The notes beneath the pieces are model-generated. The model saw nothing but the letters and a program-made list of their open reading frames with translations, was not told the origin of the DNA and did no database searches. The position numbers were made by a program, and so were the translations under genes. Below are positions 35,501 through 43,449 of a DNA stretch of 64,000 nucleotides, piece after piece (the first letter of the stretch is position 1; the number at the start of each line of letters is the position of its first letter). Source of the stretch: an uncultured Pseudomonadales bacterium (GTDB taxonomy: Bacteria > Pseudomonadota > Gammaproteobacteria > Pseudomonadales > Azotimanducaceae); NCBI GenBank assembly GCA_958296195.1, contig OY282455.1, positions 2,170,001 through 2,234,000 of the forward strand, read 5' to 3'.

Positions 35501-35806
35501 AGCGGTGTTGATCAGGCCCAGTTCCCGGGAGCGTTGGCCCTGAATGATCTGCACTGGCGAGATGCTGGTGAATTCGTTGCGCTTAATGCGGGAGCCGGTG
35601 ACCACCACCTCCTCAAGCAGCGGCTCGTCTTCGCTCGCTTCGGTTTCCTGCGCTGCCTGTGTGAGCACCCCTGTCACTACTTCGTCCTCCACGGCGCCGG
35701 GGCCTTCCGCTTCTGCAGCGAACCCGGCGGTAGGGCAGATTGTGCAGAAGCAAAGCGGCAGAGAAAGAAGAGATGGCTGCAATGCGCGTCGGATTTTTAC
35801 CCTCAT
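32513..35806 (-). CDS. Large TonB-dependent receptor, probable peptide-type
   Basis: This protein of about 1,097 residues has an N-terminal signal, a TonB box LLEEVVVTGSRIKR, a plug with NLRGLDPTRTLLLVNSRRM and ELLTDGASSIYGSDAVAGVVN, and a long barrel. These features match the large receptors that often accompany peptidases. ATG 35806 is preferred over upstream starts because GAGAGGA sits 10 bases before it. The barrel holds several Asp/Asn-rich loops resembling calcium-binding segments (PNTGNVVCGEDGNGDGIPDG type). The S9 peptidase gene follows 53 bases later in the same direction, so this receptor may import oligopeptides that the peptidase then cuts. Confidence 0.92.
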   Translation of the reverse strand: MRVKIRRALQPSLLSLPLCFCTICPTAGFAAEAEGPGAVEDEVVTGVLTQAAQETEASEDEPLLEEVVVTGSRIKRNEFTSISPVQIIQGQRSRELGLINTAGLLQGSTAASGVQIDNTFNAFVLDNGPGAANINLRGLDPTRTLLLVNSRRMAPSGVGGAPTAPDLNSIPSIMIQRVELLTDGASSIYGSDAVAGVVNVLMRQQFEGFEFEADYVHPEASAAEEAILSAAWGQDFDRGSFGVGAEYYNQSNMQWRDRGHTSECNRYLQIDERGAIRSDDLSLAPGTTINGCKLDTINRVFLRAGPFGNIWYTPGATNIGIPNFSDTTVSPSLAGFNPTINPVDVNGDGAPDFGIIDPDGNGRTEVDLKNSLYNFNGSARDRSGDYISELERFNLYSFGSYELQDANNTSVFFELLYNRRKSSIFSPGSAIFPDVPAGNPYNPCNQQAPGGVNCWGFFVHPVFGPFNFGGIEAVPIIMVRGDRDTVDVEQDQVRTVAGIEGDLPWGTTWSYEAFGSFTWSNGKSSRDGILDRELNLSQQTAALDPNTGNVVCGEDGNGDGIPDGQGCVPVNLFADSLYQPGGGDFATQAERDYLFGTRKFDTVFKQTVLGAIVQGDIGRLPWNNIEIPLVVGVEYRKDVVDSQPNDVARDGLLFGFFSDRGAKGTRNLKEVYLETEFRFLEGKPLADELLLNLSGRWTDESTYGSNFTYSAKLRYSPVEAWDIRIGHGTSFRAPNAREQFLLGQSGFLTLADPCIVPVEARVPTVDPNQPPDYDPTQDDRTQQVLGNCRAQGVDPTMLGLQNNSQESYSVEIFSAGGETLQSTIDPEESKAVTAGMVFRQPWFEAFDLNFSGTYWRIEVEDSIAQLNPAFFIQDCYVDQGAASSAYCRFITRGSDGLLDFIDSSYFNVHKEVAAGWDWNVLFEADVIVRDKNLSLEVDLRATRTNQLLFVLDDVREDSAGRTFAPEWQGNLTFQAEYDDFRFNWRAIYTDGGKEEPEEFDSNDTCTGLGVDCRPLHFTKSSWIHTASLTWSPNDWRVTFGIRNLFDEKPRLLDNDAPGTQLNNVPLGVYGLSHHVGRSFFAGVSRTLGLLRGRARGY

Positions 35807-36163
35807 TTTTGTAATCCTCTCCATATCAGTGGAAGGGAGCATATTCCTTCAAATAATGCGAATCAACCACATTTTTCGGGCTGGGGGAACGCCGTGCACT
35901 ACCCGTCCGCAAGCAAAGCTCCTCCTTCGCCAAGAGTTGGGACGAAGCTGCTGCAATGGCCCAGCCAGTACCCGTGGCACCCGCAACCCTCGCCAACAAT
36001 GACTAGGTAACTTATTGAAGGAAAAGAACATTTTGGCTTGGAAAAGCGGCTTGGCGGAATATGCGGGTTAGCTGGCGGCTTCATTATTCAGGAGTTTTCC
36101 GCCACACTTCCGCTTTCCCCGTGAACTGGGCGGCCGGACTCAACAGGCCCCAAGGAGCAGAGC
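35807..36163. promoter_or_regulatory. Divergent intergenic region before YkoF-like gene
   Basis: This 357-base gap separates the divergent TonB receptor and the vitamin-related genes. It is locally A+T-rich next to the receptor start. I searched the plus strand for a thiamine-pyrophosphate riboswitch (CTGAGA ... ACCCTT ... GAACCTGA) and found no match. No gene is supported here. Confidence 0.3.
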
Positions 36164-36427
36164 ATGAACGTTTTGGCGGAAATCAGCATGTATCCGTTGC
36201 GGGAGGACCACATCCCGCCCATTGACGACTTTCTGGCCGCGCTGGCGGCGGAGGGCGCCGTGGAGGTCAAAACCAACCGCATGAGCACCCAGCTCTACGG
36301 AGAGCACGATGCGGTGTTCGACTTGCTCAAGGAGGCGGTGCGCCAATCCAAGGAGCGGCATGGCAGCGCCGCCTTCGTGTGCAAGTTTCTCCCCGGCGCG
36401 GCGCGCAGCATCAATGGCTATGAGTGA
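36164..36427 (+). CDS. YkoF/MTH1187-like thiamine-binding small protein
   Basis: The 87-residue protein matches the single-domain form of the YkoF family: AEISMYPLREDHIPPIDDFLAAL at the start (two adjoining segments), MSTQLYGEHDAVFDLLKEAV and VCKFLPGA at the end. YkoF-type domains bind thiamine or its hydroxymethylpyrimidine part; many short relatives have no proven ligand. AAGGAG sits 6 bases before ATG. A PnuC-family transporter follows about 105 bases later, and PnuC homologues beside thiamine genes often carry thiamine. Together they may form a small vitamin B1 scavenging unit. The ligand is inferred. Confidence 0.75.
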   Translation: MNVLAEISMYPLREDHIPPIDDFLAALAAEGAVEVKTNRMSTQLYGEHDAVFDLLKEAVRQSKERHGSAAFVCKFLPGAARSINGYE

Positions 36428-36532
36428 ACGCCGCCTTGGCCTGCCGAAGCTCTGTCCCCGGCCGGCTCACTGTTCCCATTCCCATAGCCATGTGGCCGCC
36501 AAGCAATCCCATTTTGAGAAAGGTTCATAGCT

Positions 36533-37117
36533 GTGCATGAAATGCTGCCGGCGCTGGTGGAGGCGGGCGCCGTTTCCCTAGGCGTGGCTTACCTCCTGCT
36601 GGCCGCACGGGAAAAGATCCTTTGTTGGCCGGCCGCCTTCCTCAGCACGGCGCTCTCCGTATATGTCTTCTGGAATGTGGCCCTGCTGATGGAGTCCGCC
36701 CTGAACCTTTACTACATGGGCATGGCGGTGTACGGCTGGCGGCAATGGCGGCGCGGTGGCCCCAGCGGTACGGCGCCAGTGCGCCGTTGGGGTGCCGCCG
36801 CCCACGTCTTGGCCATCGGCGCCATATTGGCGGCGGCGGCACTGTCTGGGCACCTGCTGGCCGCCAACACGGAAGCCGCTTGGCCCTACCTGGACTCCTT
36901 CACCACCTGGGCCAGTGTGCTGACCACCTTCATGGTGGCCCGCAAGATACTGGAGAACTGGATTTACTGGTTCGTCATAGACGGCGTTTCCATCTTCCTG
37001 TACCTCGACAAGGGGCTTTACCTGTACGCCGCCCTGTTCACCTTCTACTTGGTCATCTGCGTCATGGGCTTCCTGAGCTGGCGGCGCAGCCTGCTGATGA
37101 CGGCCCAACCGCCATAG
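36533..37117 (+). CDS. PnuC-family vitamin transporter (nicotinamide riboside or thiamine)
   Basis: The 194-residue protein has about seven hydrophobic segments and the family signatures ILCWPAAFLSTALSVYVFW, NLYYMGMAVYGWRQWRRGG and the C-terminal NWIYWFVIDGVSIFLYLDKG. PnuC proteins facilitate diffusion of nicotinamide riboside across the inner membrane; the PnuT branch carries thiamine. Start GTG 36533 is preferred because GAGAAAGG lies 9 bases upstream, while the ATG three codons later is too far away. The preceding gene is YkoF-like, favouring thiamine. No NadR or thiamine kinase gene lies nearby. Confidence 0.88.
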   Translation: MHEMLPALVEAGAVSLGVAYLLLAAREKILCWPAAFLSTALSVYVFWNVALLMESALNLYYMGMAVYGWRQWRRGGPSGTAPVRRWGAAAHVLAIGAILAAAALSGHLLAANTEAAWPYLDSFTTWASVLTTFMVARKILENWIYWFVIDGVSIFLYLDKGLYLYAALFTFYLVICVMGFLSWRRSLLMTAQPP

Positions 37118-37214
37118 TCGCACACTCCTAAAACCAACTTGGCCCAAGCCTTCCCGCTTTGTGGAACAACTAGCGCCGCCCAGCGCAACTAGGCCTGCTG
37201 ATCGATCCGGGAAA

Positions 37215-37865
37215 TCAAGGCTGCAACCGTGTCACCGTCCAGCCGTCCGGGCCGTTTCTGCGGAAGGCGAAGCGGTCGTGCAGGCGGCCTTCGCGGCCCT
37301 GCCAGAACTCGTATGCATCGGGGCGCAGGCGGTAGCCGCCCCATTGCGGGGGGCGGGGCGGGGCATCGTTGGGGTGGCGGCGGCGCAGTGCTGCCAGCGC
37401 TTGCTCCAGGGTTTTTCGGTCTGGGACCGGCGCCGATTGCACGGAGGCGGCGGCGGCGAAGCGGCTCTCCGCCGGGCGGGATTGGAAATAGGCGTCGGAC
37501 TGCGCCGCCGGCAAGCGCTCCACTGTGCCGCTGATGCGCACTTGGCGGTCCCATTCGCGCCAGTGGAACAGAAGGGCGGCGTTGGGGTTCCCGGCCAACT
37601 CCCGGCCCTTGCGGCTGCGGTAGTCCGTGTACCAGCAGAAGCCGTCCGCATCGAAGTGCTTGAGCAGCACCGTGCGCAACGACGGTTCGCCGGCGGTGCC
37701 GACCGTCGCCAAGGCCATCGCCGTGGGGTCCTTGATGCCGCTGGCCGCCGCCTCCTCCAGCCAAGCTGCGAACTGCGCCAACGGGTCCGCCGCCAAGCTG
37801 CCCCGGCTGAGCGCCGCCGCCTGATATTCGCGGCGCTGGTCGCGCTGATCGAATTCCGCATCCAT
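37215..37865 (-). CDS. pdxH: Pyridoxamine 5'-phosphate oxidase
   Basis: The 216-residue length and sequence fit PdxH. The FMN-binding barrel holds PSLRTVLLKHFDADGFCWYTDY, split here by the RTVLLK phosphate-binding segment, then SRKGRELAGNP, and the C-terminal dimerisation domain has PPQWGGYRLRPDAYEFWQGREGRLHDR (key RP...EFWQG...RLHDR motif). The enzyme oxidises pyridoxine or pyridoxamine phosphate to pyridoxal phosphate using FMN and O2. ATG 37865 is chosen; an in-frame start 9 bases upstream is also open. It is convergent with the PnuC-like gene, with 97 bases between the stops. Confidence 0.95.
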   Translation of the reverse strand: MDAEFDQRDQRREYQAAALSRGSLAADPLAQFAAWLEEAAASGIKDPTAMALATVGTAGEPSLRTVLLKHFDADGFCWYTDYRSRKGRELAGNPNAALLFHWREWDRQVRISGTVERLPAAQSDAYFQSRPAESRFAAAASVQSAPVPDRKTLEQALAALRRRHPNDAPPRPPQWGGYRLRPDAYEFWQGREGRLHDRFAFRRNGPDGWTVTRLQP

Positions 37866-38101
37866 AGGGCGCAAGTATGCCCGTAACCCGGTTGGCGAAA
37901 AAACCGCAACATCCCGCCATCTCCCCGTCTCGACAGGGAATTTTGGGACGCCGGCAGTCCCTTTCGCCGCAGCGTTCGCCAGCCACTCCGGTTGTCTCCA
38001 CCGGGAGCTTAGGGCGCTGCCGCCGACCGGGAGGAACGGCCAAGCGCACCTTGGTTCGGAAATGAACCTGTATAATCGCCGGCTTGCGCGTTGGAGCGGC
38101 C

Positions 38102-38518
38102 ATGGACCAGGTCTTCACATTCGTCGTCAACCATCCCTATCTTTGCGGTGCTTTCCTGCTGCTGCTGGCGTTGTTCATCCACAACGAGATGCGGCGTGGC
38201 GGGCGATCCGTCTCCGCCCAGCAATTGGTGGAGCTGGTCAACAAGGAAAACGCCTTGGTCCTCGATGTGCGGGACAAGAAGGAATACGAGGCCGGCCACA
38301 TCGTTCGCGCAGTGAACATCCCCTTCTCCTCCTTGGACAGCCGCCTTGACGAACTCAAGAAGCACAAGGAGCGGGCCATAGTCATCGCCTGCAAGATGGG
38401 CCAGCACTCCGGCTCCGCCGGGGCGCTGCTGCGCCGCAACGGCTTCCAGAACGTGGTTCGGTTGACCGGCGGCTTGGCTGAATGGCGCAACCAAAGCCTG
38501 CCGGTGGTCAGGTCCTGA
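38102..38518 (+). CDS. Membrane-anchored rhodanese-like sulfurtransferase (YibN-like)
   Basis: The 138-residue protein has one N-terminal transmembrane helix (about residues 12-27) and a rhodanese domain with LVLDVRDKKEYEAGHI and the active-site loop CKMGQHSG starting at Cys97. Rhodanese domains carry persulfide sulfur on that Cys. The anchor places the domain at the inner membrane, probably on the cytoplasmic face. ATG 38102 is chosen because the upstream frame adds only a few residues without a better ribosome site. YibN-like proteins often sit beside SecB, GrxC or phosphoglycerate mutase genes, but none is present here. Confidence 0.88.
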   Translation: MDQVFTFVVNHPYLCGAFLLLLALFIHNEMRRGGRSVSAQQLVELVNKENALVLDVRDKKEYEAGHIVRAVNIPFSSLDSRLDELKKHKERAIVIACKMGQHSGSAGALLRRNGFQNVVRLTGGLAEWRNQSLPVVRS

Positions 38519-38623
38519 GCGAAGCGTTCACCAGCGCAACGCAGCAACCAAGCCTGAGCGTCTCGTGCGGATTTTCGGCAATCGACCGCGCCGGCCGCAT
38601 GGCCGGCGCGGCGCAAGGCTGTG

Positions 38624-40942
38624 CTACATATTGGCCTTCAAGGTCAGGCCGTAAGTGCGTGGCGGATTGAGGAAAGTGTGCCAACTGCCGCCCTGAAACA
38701 CGGAGTCGAACACTAGGGTGTTGACCCGCTTGTCGCCTAGGTTGCGGCCCCAGAAGACTGCTTCGTAGCGGCCGCTGGCGCTCTTGACGCCTAGCTGGGC
38801 GTTGCAGAGATCATAGGCGTCGCGCCATTTTTCCGGATCCAAATCGGATCCGGTGTTGGCTCTGCCGATGTGCGACCAGTTGAGGTTGAAGGTCCAGCGC
38901 AGCTCGGTGCTGGGGATGGGCTGGTCGAGGAACAGGGAGACGCTGCTCTGCCAAAAGGGCGACTGGGTCAGCCGCTTGCCCTGCAGGTGGGCGTTGGCGG
39001 GGAGCAGGTCGTCATCGTAGCGGGCATCCGCATAGGTGGCGCCGGCGGTCAGGAAAACACCTTCGGCGAGGGTCAGGAAGGACTCCACCTCCACGCCCTT
39101 GGCGACGGCTTCCTTGACGTTGCCGACAGTGAAGCCCCAGCCGGTGAAGCTGTTGAGCTGAAAGTCGTCAAAGGTGGTGTGGAACAGGGCGCTGTTGACG
39201 GTCAGGCGCTGGTCCATGAACCTGCCTTTCAAGCCCAGTTCAAAGGAGTGGGAGGTTTCCGGGTCAAACCGGCTTTGGTCCACTAGGTTGCCGTCGGCGT
39301 CCCGGAAGCCCACCGCCTCTTGGTCCAAGTTGTAGCCGCCGGCCTTGTAGCCGCGGCTGTAGCTGGCGTAGGCGTTGACGTCATCCGTCACCTGCCAAGC
39401 CGCCTTCAGGGTTCCGGTGAGTGCGCTTTCGCTTTTCTTGTTGTTGTAGCTGGCGTTGTCGCACAGGGCGCCTAGCGGCCCGCCAAACAGGGCGCAGAAG
39501 GGATCGTCCACGACTTCGCCGAAGGCGGCGCCGTTGATGATGGCGCCGGCGTCCTTCTCCTCCCAGGAGTAGCGCAGGCCCAAGGTGACGTCCAAAACCG
39601 GGGTGGCCCGCCAAGTGTTGTGGGTGAACAGGGACCAGCCGACGCTCTCGGAGAAGAACAGCGCGTCGTAGCCCTGCCCGGGAACGCCGCGCCCAGCCGG
39701 GTCGCCCATGAACAGCGGCGCAAAGGCGGGATTGCCGAACAGCGCCGCCAAATAGGCGCCGCCATCGTGGGAGAGGACGATGTATTCGTCGGAATCCAAG
39801 TCCTCAGTGTAAAAGTAGGCCCCGGCCAGCCAAGAGAAGCCCCCCGATTCGCTGTGCAGCTGAAACTCCTGGGAGAAGTTCCGGAACATCTCGTCGGAAT
39901 CCTGGGGATGCAGGATGTCCGCATTGCCGAAGTCGAAGTCTTGGCCGCGCGACACGTCGTAGTCCCTATAGGCGGTGATGGAGCGGAAGTTCATGGTGTC
40001 GTTGACCCGCCACAGGACGTCCGCGGACAGCCCCCAGTCCTTCACGTCTTCGTGTGGCGGATAGTTGACGCCGACGTTTTGCTCGCCATCCACCTCGAAC
40101 GGCGTGATGTCGCCGCCCAAGGCCGCCACCACCGCGCTGGTGGGGCCGGCAATCCAAAACGCCGCCGGGCAGCAGGATTCGTTTTTGATGGTGTAGTCGC
40201 CGATGAGGCGCACCTCCACGGCTTCATTGGGCGTCCACAGCAGTTGGGCGCGGAAGCTGTGCCGGTCCCGGTTGTCATAGGCGTCGCTGGAATCGACATC
40301 CTGATAGAACCCGTCGCGCTCGCGGTAGGCGTAGCTGACCCGGCCGGCCAGAACGTCTGGTGACAGCACCGCATTGCCGATCAAATCGAACTCCCGGGAA
40401 TTCAAGTTGCCCAAGCCGACGCTGAAGCCCAAGCTGTTTGCAAACTCCGGCCTCTTGGTGATGACGTTGAGCGCCCCCGCCACCGTGTTCTTGCCGAACA
40501 GGGTGCCTTGGGGGCCGCGCAGGATCTCCACCCGATCCAGATCCACCAAGTCGCTGAAGGCCAAGCCGGCCCTGGAGCGGTAGATGCCGTCGATGAAGGT
40601 GCCTACGGCCGCCTCCAAGCCGGGATTGTTGCCGGTGGTGCCCACCCCGCGAATTCGCAGGGTGCCGCCGTTGGAGGTGCTGTTCGAGCTGTACACCACA
40701 ATGGAGGGGGATACCTCCTGCAGGCCGTACAGATCCTGAACGCCCCTTTGCTCCAGAACCTCGCCAGCGAAGGCGCTGACCGCGATGGGCACGTCCTGAA
40801 TGGACTCTTCGCGCTTGGTCGCCGTGACGATGACCTCCTCGACAACGCCTTGGGCAGCGCCGCCTTCCTCGGCGAAAAGGGCCTGTGGCGCCCAAGCAAG
40901 CAAGGCCCAAGACGCTAGGCCGACCAGCAGCTTTTTCTTCAT
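38624..40942 (-). CDS. TonB-dependent outer-membrane receptor
   Basis: The 772-residue protein starts with a classic signal peptide (MKKKLL, hydrophobic core, AlaPheAla-type cleavage near residue 24). A TonB box VVEEVIVTATKREES follows, then a plug with LRIRGVGTTGNN and VEILRGPQGTLFGKNTVAGALN, and a barrel. AAGGAGAGGAACC precedes the ATG. Its barrel and box resemble the receptor at 1.7-3.9 kb. The neighbouring divergent gene encodes an N-acyl-D-amino-acid deacylase-like amidohydrolase, so the ligand could be an acylated amino acid or a related amide; this is inference. Confidence 0.93.
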   Translation of the reverse strand: MKKKLLVGLASWALLAWAPQALFAEEGGAAQGVVEEVIVTATKREESIQDVPIAVSAFAGEVLEQRGVQDLYGLQEVSPSIVVYSSNSTSNGGTLRIRGVGTTGNNPGLEAAVGTFIDGIYRSRAGLAFSDLVDLDRVEILRGPQGTLFGKNTVAGALNVITKRPEFANSLGFSVGLGNLNSREFDLIGNAVLSPDVLAGRVSYAYRERDGFYQDVDSSDAYDNRDRHSFRAQLLWTPNEAVEVRLIGDYTIKNESCCPAAFWIAGPTSAVVAALGGDITPFEVDGEQNVGVNYPPHEDVKDWGLSADVLWRVNDTMNFRSITAYRDYDVSRGQDFDFGNADILHPQDSDEMFRNFSQEFQLHSESGGFSWLAGAYFYTEDLDSDEYIVLSHDGGAYLAALFGNPAFAPLFMGDPAGRGVPGQGYDALFFSESVGWSLFTHNTWRATPVLDVTLGLRYSWEEKDAGAIINGAAFGEVVDDPFCALFGGPLGALCDNASYNNKKSESALTGTLKAAWQVTDDVNAYASYSRGYKAGGYNLDQEAVGFRDADGNLVDQSRFDPETSHSFELGLKGRFMDQRLTVNSALFHTTFDDFQLNSFTGWGFTVGNVKEAVAKGVEVESFLTLAEGVFLTAGATYADARYDDDLLPANAHLQGKRLTQSPFWQSSVSLFLDQPIPSTELRWTFNLNWSHIGRANTGSDLDPEKWRDAYDLCNAQLGVKSASGRYEAVFWGRNLGDKRVNTLVFDSVFQGGSWHTFLNPPRTYGLTLKANM

Positions 40943-41143
40943 GGTTCCTCTCCTTAAGGAACTCTTTGCAAGCTATGCGGGCACCGTATCTGCTGCCAGG
41001 CGCCCATCCCCATGCAGACACTCCGCACACTATCCCAATGGTTGTGCGGCTTCAATTCGGTTGGAAAATATGGCGGGATGGCTTCAATGCGGGTCGCCAA
41101 CAGGCATAAAATCGGCGCAACAAACAGCTGCAGGAGCAGGGAC

Positions 41144-42904
41144 ATGCATGACTGCCTCATCAAGGGCGCCACCATCGTCGATGGCACCGGGGCGTCGCCC
41201 CGCAATGGGGACATCGCCATCGCCGGCGGCAAAATCGCCGCGGTCGGCAAGGTTGACGGGCCGGCCAAGGAGACCATTGACGCCGCCGGCGCCTACGCCA
41301 CCCCTGGCTGGGTGGACGTCCACACCCACTACGATGGGCAGGTGAGCTGGGACGATCAGCTAAACCCCTCCTTCAGCCACGGCGTCACCAGCATCGTCAT
41401 GGGCAATTGCGGGGTTGGCTTCGCACCCTGTCCGCCCGGTGGCGAACGGCGCATGGTGGAGCTCATGGAGGGCGTGGAGGACATTCCCGGCACCGCCCTG
41501 TACGAGGGCATCGAATGGGGCAACTGGGAGACCTTCCCGGAGTACATCTCCTACTTGGCCGGCCGCGCCTTCAGCATGGACGTGGGCACCCAGGTTCCGC
41601 ATTCCGCGGTGCGCAACTATGTGATGGGGGAGCGCGCCCTGCGCCATGAGGACGCCACGGACGAGGACTTGGCCGCCATGGGCCGCATCGTGCAGGAGGG
41701 GCTGCAGGCCGGGGCCTTGGGCTTCTCCACCTCCCGAACCGTCGGCCATCGTTCGGTCTCCGGGGAGCCGATACCCGGCACCTTCGCGGAGAAGGCCGAA
41801 CTGCTCGCCATCGGTCGGGCCATGCAAGCCGTTGGCCTCGGAGTGTTTCAGGCGGTGCCGGCCGGCGTGGTTGGCGACATCGCCGGCCCGGAAAAGTGGA
41901 CCACGGAACAGGAGGTGGCGCTGTTTGCGGAGGTGGCGCGGACCAGCGGCCGCAGATGCACCTTCACCTTGGTGCAGAACGGCAACCGTCCGGAGCAGTG
42001 GCGCAACTGCCTGAAGATCGTCGAGGAGGCCAACGCCTCCGGCCTGTCCATCCGCCCGCAAGTGGCCAGCCGGCCCATCGGCTTCGTCACCAGCCTGCGC
42101 TCCTACCACATGTTCCAACGGCGGGAGACCTATCTGAAGCTGGCCGATTTGCCCTTTGCGGAACGGCTGGCGCAGATGCGCAAACCGGAGGTGAAGGCGG
42201 CCATCCTCAAGGACAGGGACGTGCCGCCGGAGCAACTCGGCGTGATGGCCAACGTTTACGGGTTGCTGGCCATGGCGGCGCCGGCCATGTTCCCCATCGA
42301 GATGCCGATCAACTACGAACCGGAACCCGCCGGCAGCATGGGCGCCTTGGCCGCCGCGGCCGGCCAGGACATCGCCGAATACACATACGACTATCTGACC
42401 GGCGGCGATGGCGACCGCTTCGCCATTCTGTTGGGCGCCAACTTCGCGGACGGCACCTTCAGCGTGATCGAGGAAATGCTCCGGCATCCGCACACCACCA
42501 TCGGCCTTTCCGACGCCGGCGCCCATGTGAACCTGATCTTCGACGCCGTGGCCCCAACCTACCAATTGACCCATTGGGTGCGGGACCGCAGCCGCGGGCC
42601 GAGGCTGCCGATCGAACTGATCGTCCACAAGCAGACCCAGCGCAACGCCGAACTGTTCGGCCTGCACGACCGGGGCAGCCTAGAGGTGGGCAAGCGCGCG
42701 GACCTCAACCTGTTCGACCTGCAGCGCCTGCAACTAGGCCGCTTGGAGGTGCATGACGACCTGCCGGCCGGCGGCAGCCGCATCCTGCAGTCCGCGAAAG
42801 GCTACTTGAACACCTTTGTGGCCGGGGTGAAAACCCGCCAGAACGACCAAGACACCGGTGCGAGGCCAGGGCGGGTAATCCGCGGAACCGCCCTATCCGC
42901 GTAG
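41144..42904 (+). CDS. D-aminoacylase-type amidohydrolase (copy A)
   Basis: The 586-residue protein belongs to the N-acyl-D-amino-acid deacylase branch of the amidohydrolase superfamily. The metal motif HTHYDGQ (His60, His62) follows GWVDV, the family block [14 protein letters not shown] comes next, and the late catalytic Asp is in GLSDAGAHVNLI. These zinc enzymes hydrolyse N-acyl bonds. ATG 41144 is preferred after GGAGCAGGG; a longer frame upstream lacks family similarity. Its last 596 bases (42,309-42,904) recur at 44,013-44,608. A paralogue (copy B) lies at 49.6-51.3 kb on the other strand. Copy A appears intact. Confidence 0.9.
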   Translation: MHDCLIKGATIVDGTGASPRNGDIAIAGGKIAAVGKVDGPAKETIDAAGAYATPGWVDVHTHYDGQVSWDDQLNPSFSHGVTSIVMGNCGVGFAPCPPGGERRMVELMEGVEDIPGTALYEGIEWGNWETFPEYISYLAGRAFSMDVGTQVPHSAVRNYVMGERALRHEDATDEDLAAMGRIVQEGLQAGALGFSTSRTVGHRSVSGEPIPGTFAEKAELLAIGRAMQAVGLGVFQAVPAGVVGDIAGPEKWTTEQEVALFAEVARTSGRRCTFTLVQNGNRPEQWRNCLKIVEEANASGLSIRPQVASRPIGFVTSLRSYHMFQRRETYLKLADLPFAERLAQMRKPEVKAAILKDRDVPPEQLGVMANVYGLLAMAAPAMFPIEMPINYEPEPAGSMGALAAAAGQDIAEYTYDYLTGGDGDRFAILLGANFADGTFSVIEEMLRHPHTTIGLSDAGAHVNLIFDAVAPTYQLTHWVRDRSRGPRLPIELIVHKQTQRNAELFGLHDRGSLEVGKRADLNLFDLQRLQLGRLEVHDDLPAGGSRILQSAKGYLNTFVAGVKTRQNDQDTGARPGRVIRGTALSA

Positions 42905-42972
42905 AGCCTCCGTAAACTTTTTGGTTCCCCAAATTCAAGACCAAGCACTTTGCTCACCAACAGGAGTTCGCC

Positions 42973-43179
42973 ATGCAATACAAGGTCGTTCTGCAGAAGT
43001 CGGAGGAAGGATACAGCGTCTCCTGCCCCGGGCTGCCGGGATGCTGGTCCCAGGGAGCTACCGAACCTGAAGCGTTGGAGAACATACGCAGCGCGATTGA
43101 AGAATACCTCGCCACTATTGACGACTTGCTTCAGGATGCTCCCAACGCCGAGGTACGCAAGCTCGACATCGCGGTGTAG
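42973..43179 (+). CDS. hicB: HicB antitoxin (second pair)
   Basis: The 68-residue protein is a compact HicB: YKVVLQKSEEGYSVSCPGLPGCWSQGAT followed by EALENIRSAIEEYL (shown as two motifs). The SCPGLPGC signature is characteristic of HicB antitoxins. It lacks a C-terminal DNA-binding domain, as short HicBs often do. It would bind the adjoining HicA toxin and block its RNA cleavage. The HicA-like gene starts 2 bases after the stop, so the pair is one unit with antitoxin first. CAGGAG precedes the ATG. The pair sits 68 bases after intact copy A of the amidohydrolase, at the edge of the rearranged segment. Confidence 0.88.
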   Translation: MQYKVVLQKSEEGYSVSCPGLPGCWSQGATEPEALENIRSAIEEYLATIDDLLQDAPNAEVRKLDIAV

Positions 43180-43181
43180 CT

Positions 43182-43394
43182 GTGCCGAAGCTGCACGGAG
43201 TAAACCATCAGCGGGCTGTCCGTGCGCTGGAAAAGTCAGGTTTCCGCATTGTCCGCCAAGGCAAGCACATTGTGATGTCGGATGGCATCCGTGTCCTCAC
43301 CATTCCGCGACACAATCCCATCAACGCCATCACTATGGGGGGCATTGTTCGGGATGCGAATTTGACCAATGAGGAGTTTCGCCGTTTCTTGTAA
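43182..43394 (+). CDS. hicA: HicA mRNA interferase toxin (second pair)
   Basis: The 70-residue protein has the HicA pattern: RALEKSGFRIVRQGKHIVM with the catalytic His in QGKHIVM, then IPRHNPINAITMGGIVRDANL. HicA toxins cleave mRNA during stress when their HicB partner is degraded. It starts with GTG 2 bases after the antitoxin stop, so it is translationally linked. Unlike the first pair near 9 kb, this one is compact and looks intact. Its position next to duplicated and truncated genes fits a small stability or hitchhiking module. Confidence 0.88.
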   Translation: MPKLHGVNHQRAVRALEKSGFRIVRQGKHIVMSDGIRVLTIPRHNPINAITMGGIVRDANLTNEEFRRFL

Positions 43395-43449
43395 TGACCG
43401 TCTCTAGGACCGTGAACTAGTTGAACAATCCGCTGGCCGCCGTTCAAGC
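43395..43449. other. Short gap before duplicated segment
   Basis: This 55-base stretch between the HicA stop and the first base shared with copy B (43,450) contains no recognised site. It marks the left boundary of the duplicated block, because the corresponding sequence upstream of 49,565 is different. Confidence 0.4.

Noticed and set aside
35843-36163. Thiamine-pyrophosphate riboswitch before the YkoF-like gene
   Set aside because: I looked for the CTGAGA and ACCCTTxGAACCTGA core elements on the plus strand and did not find them.
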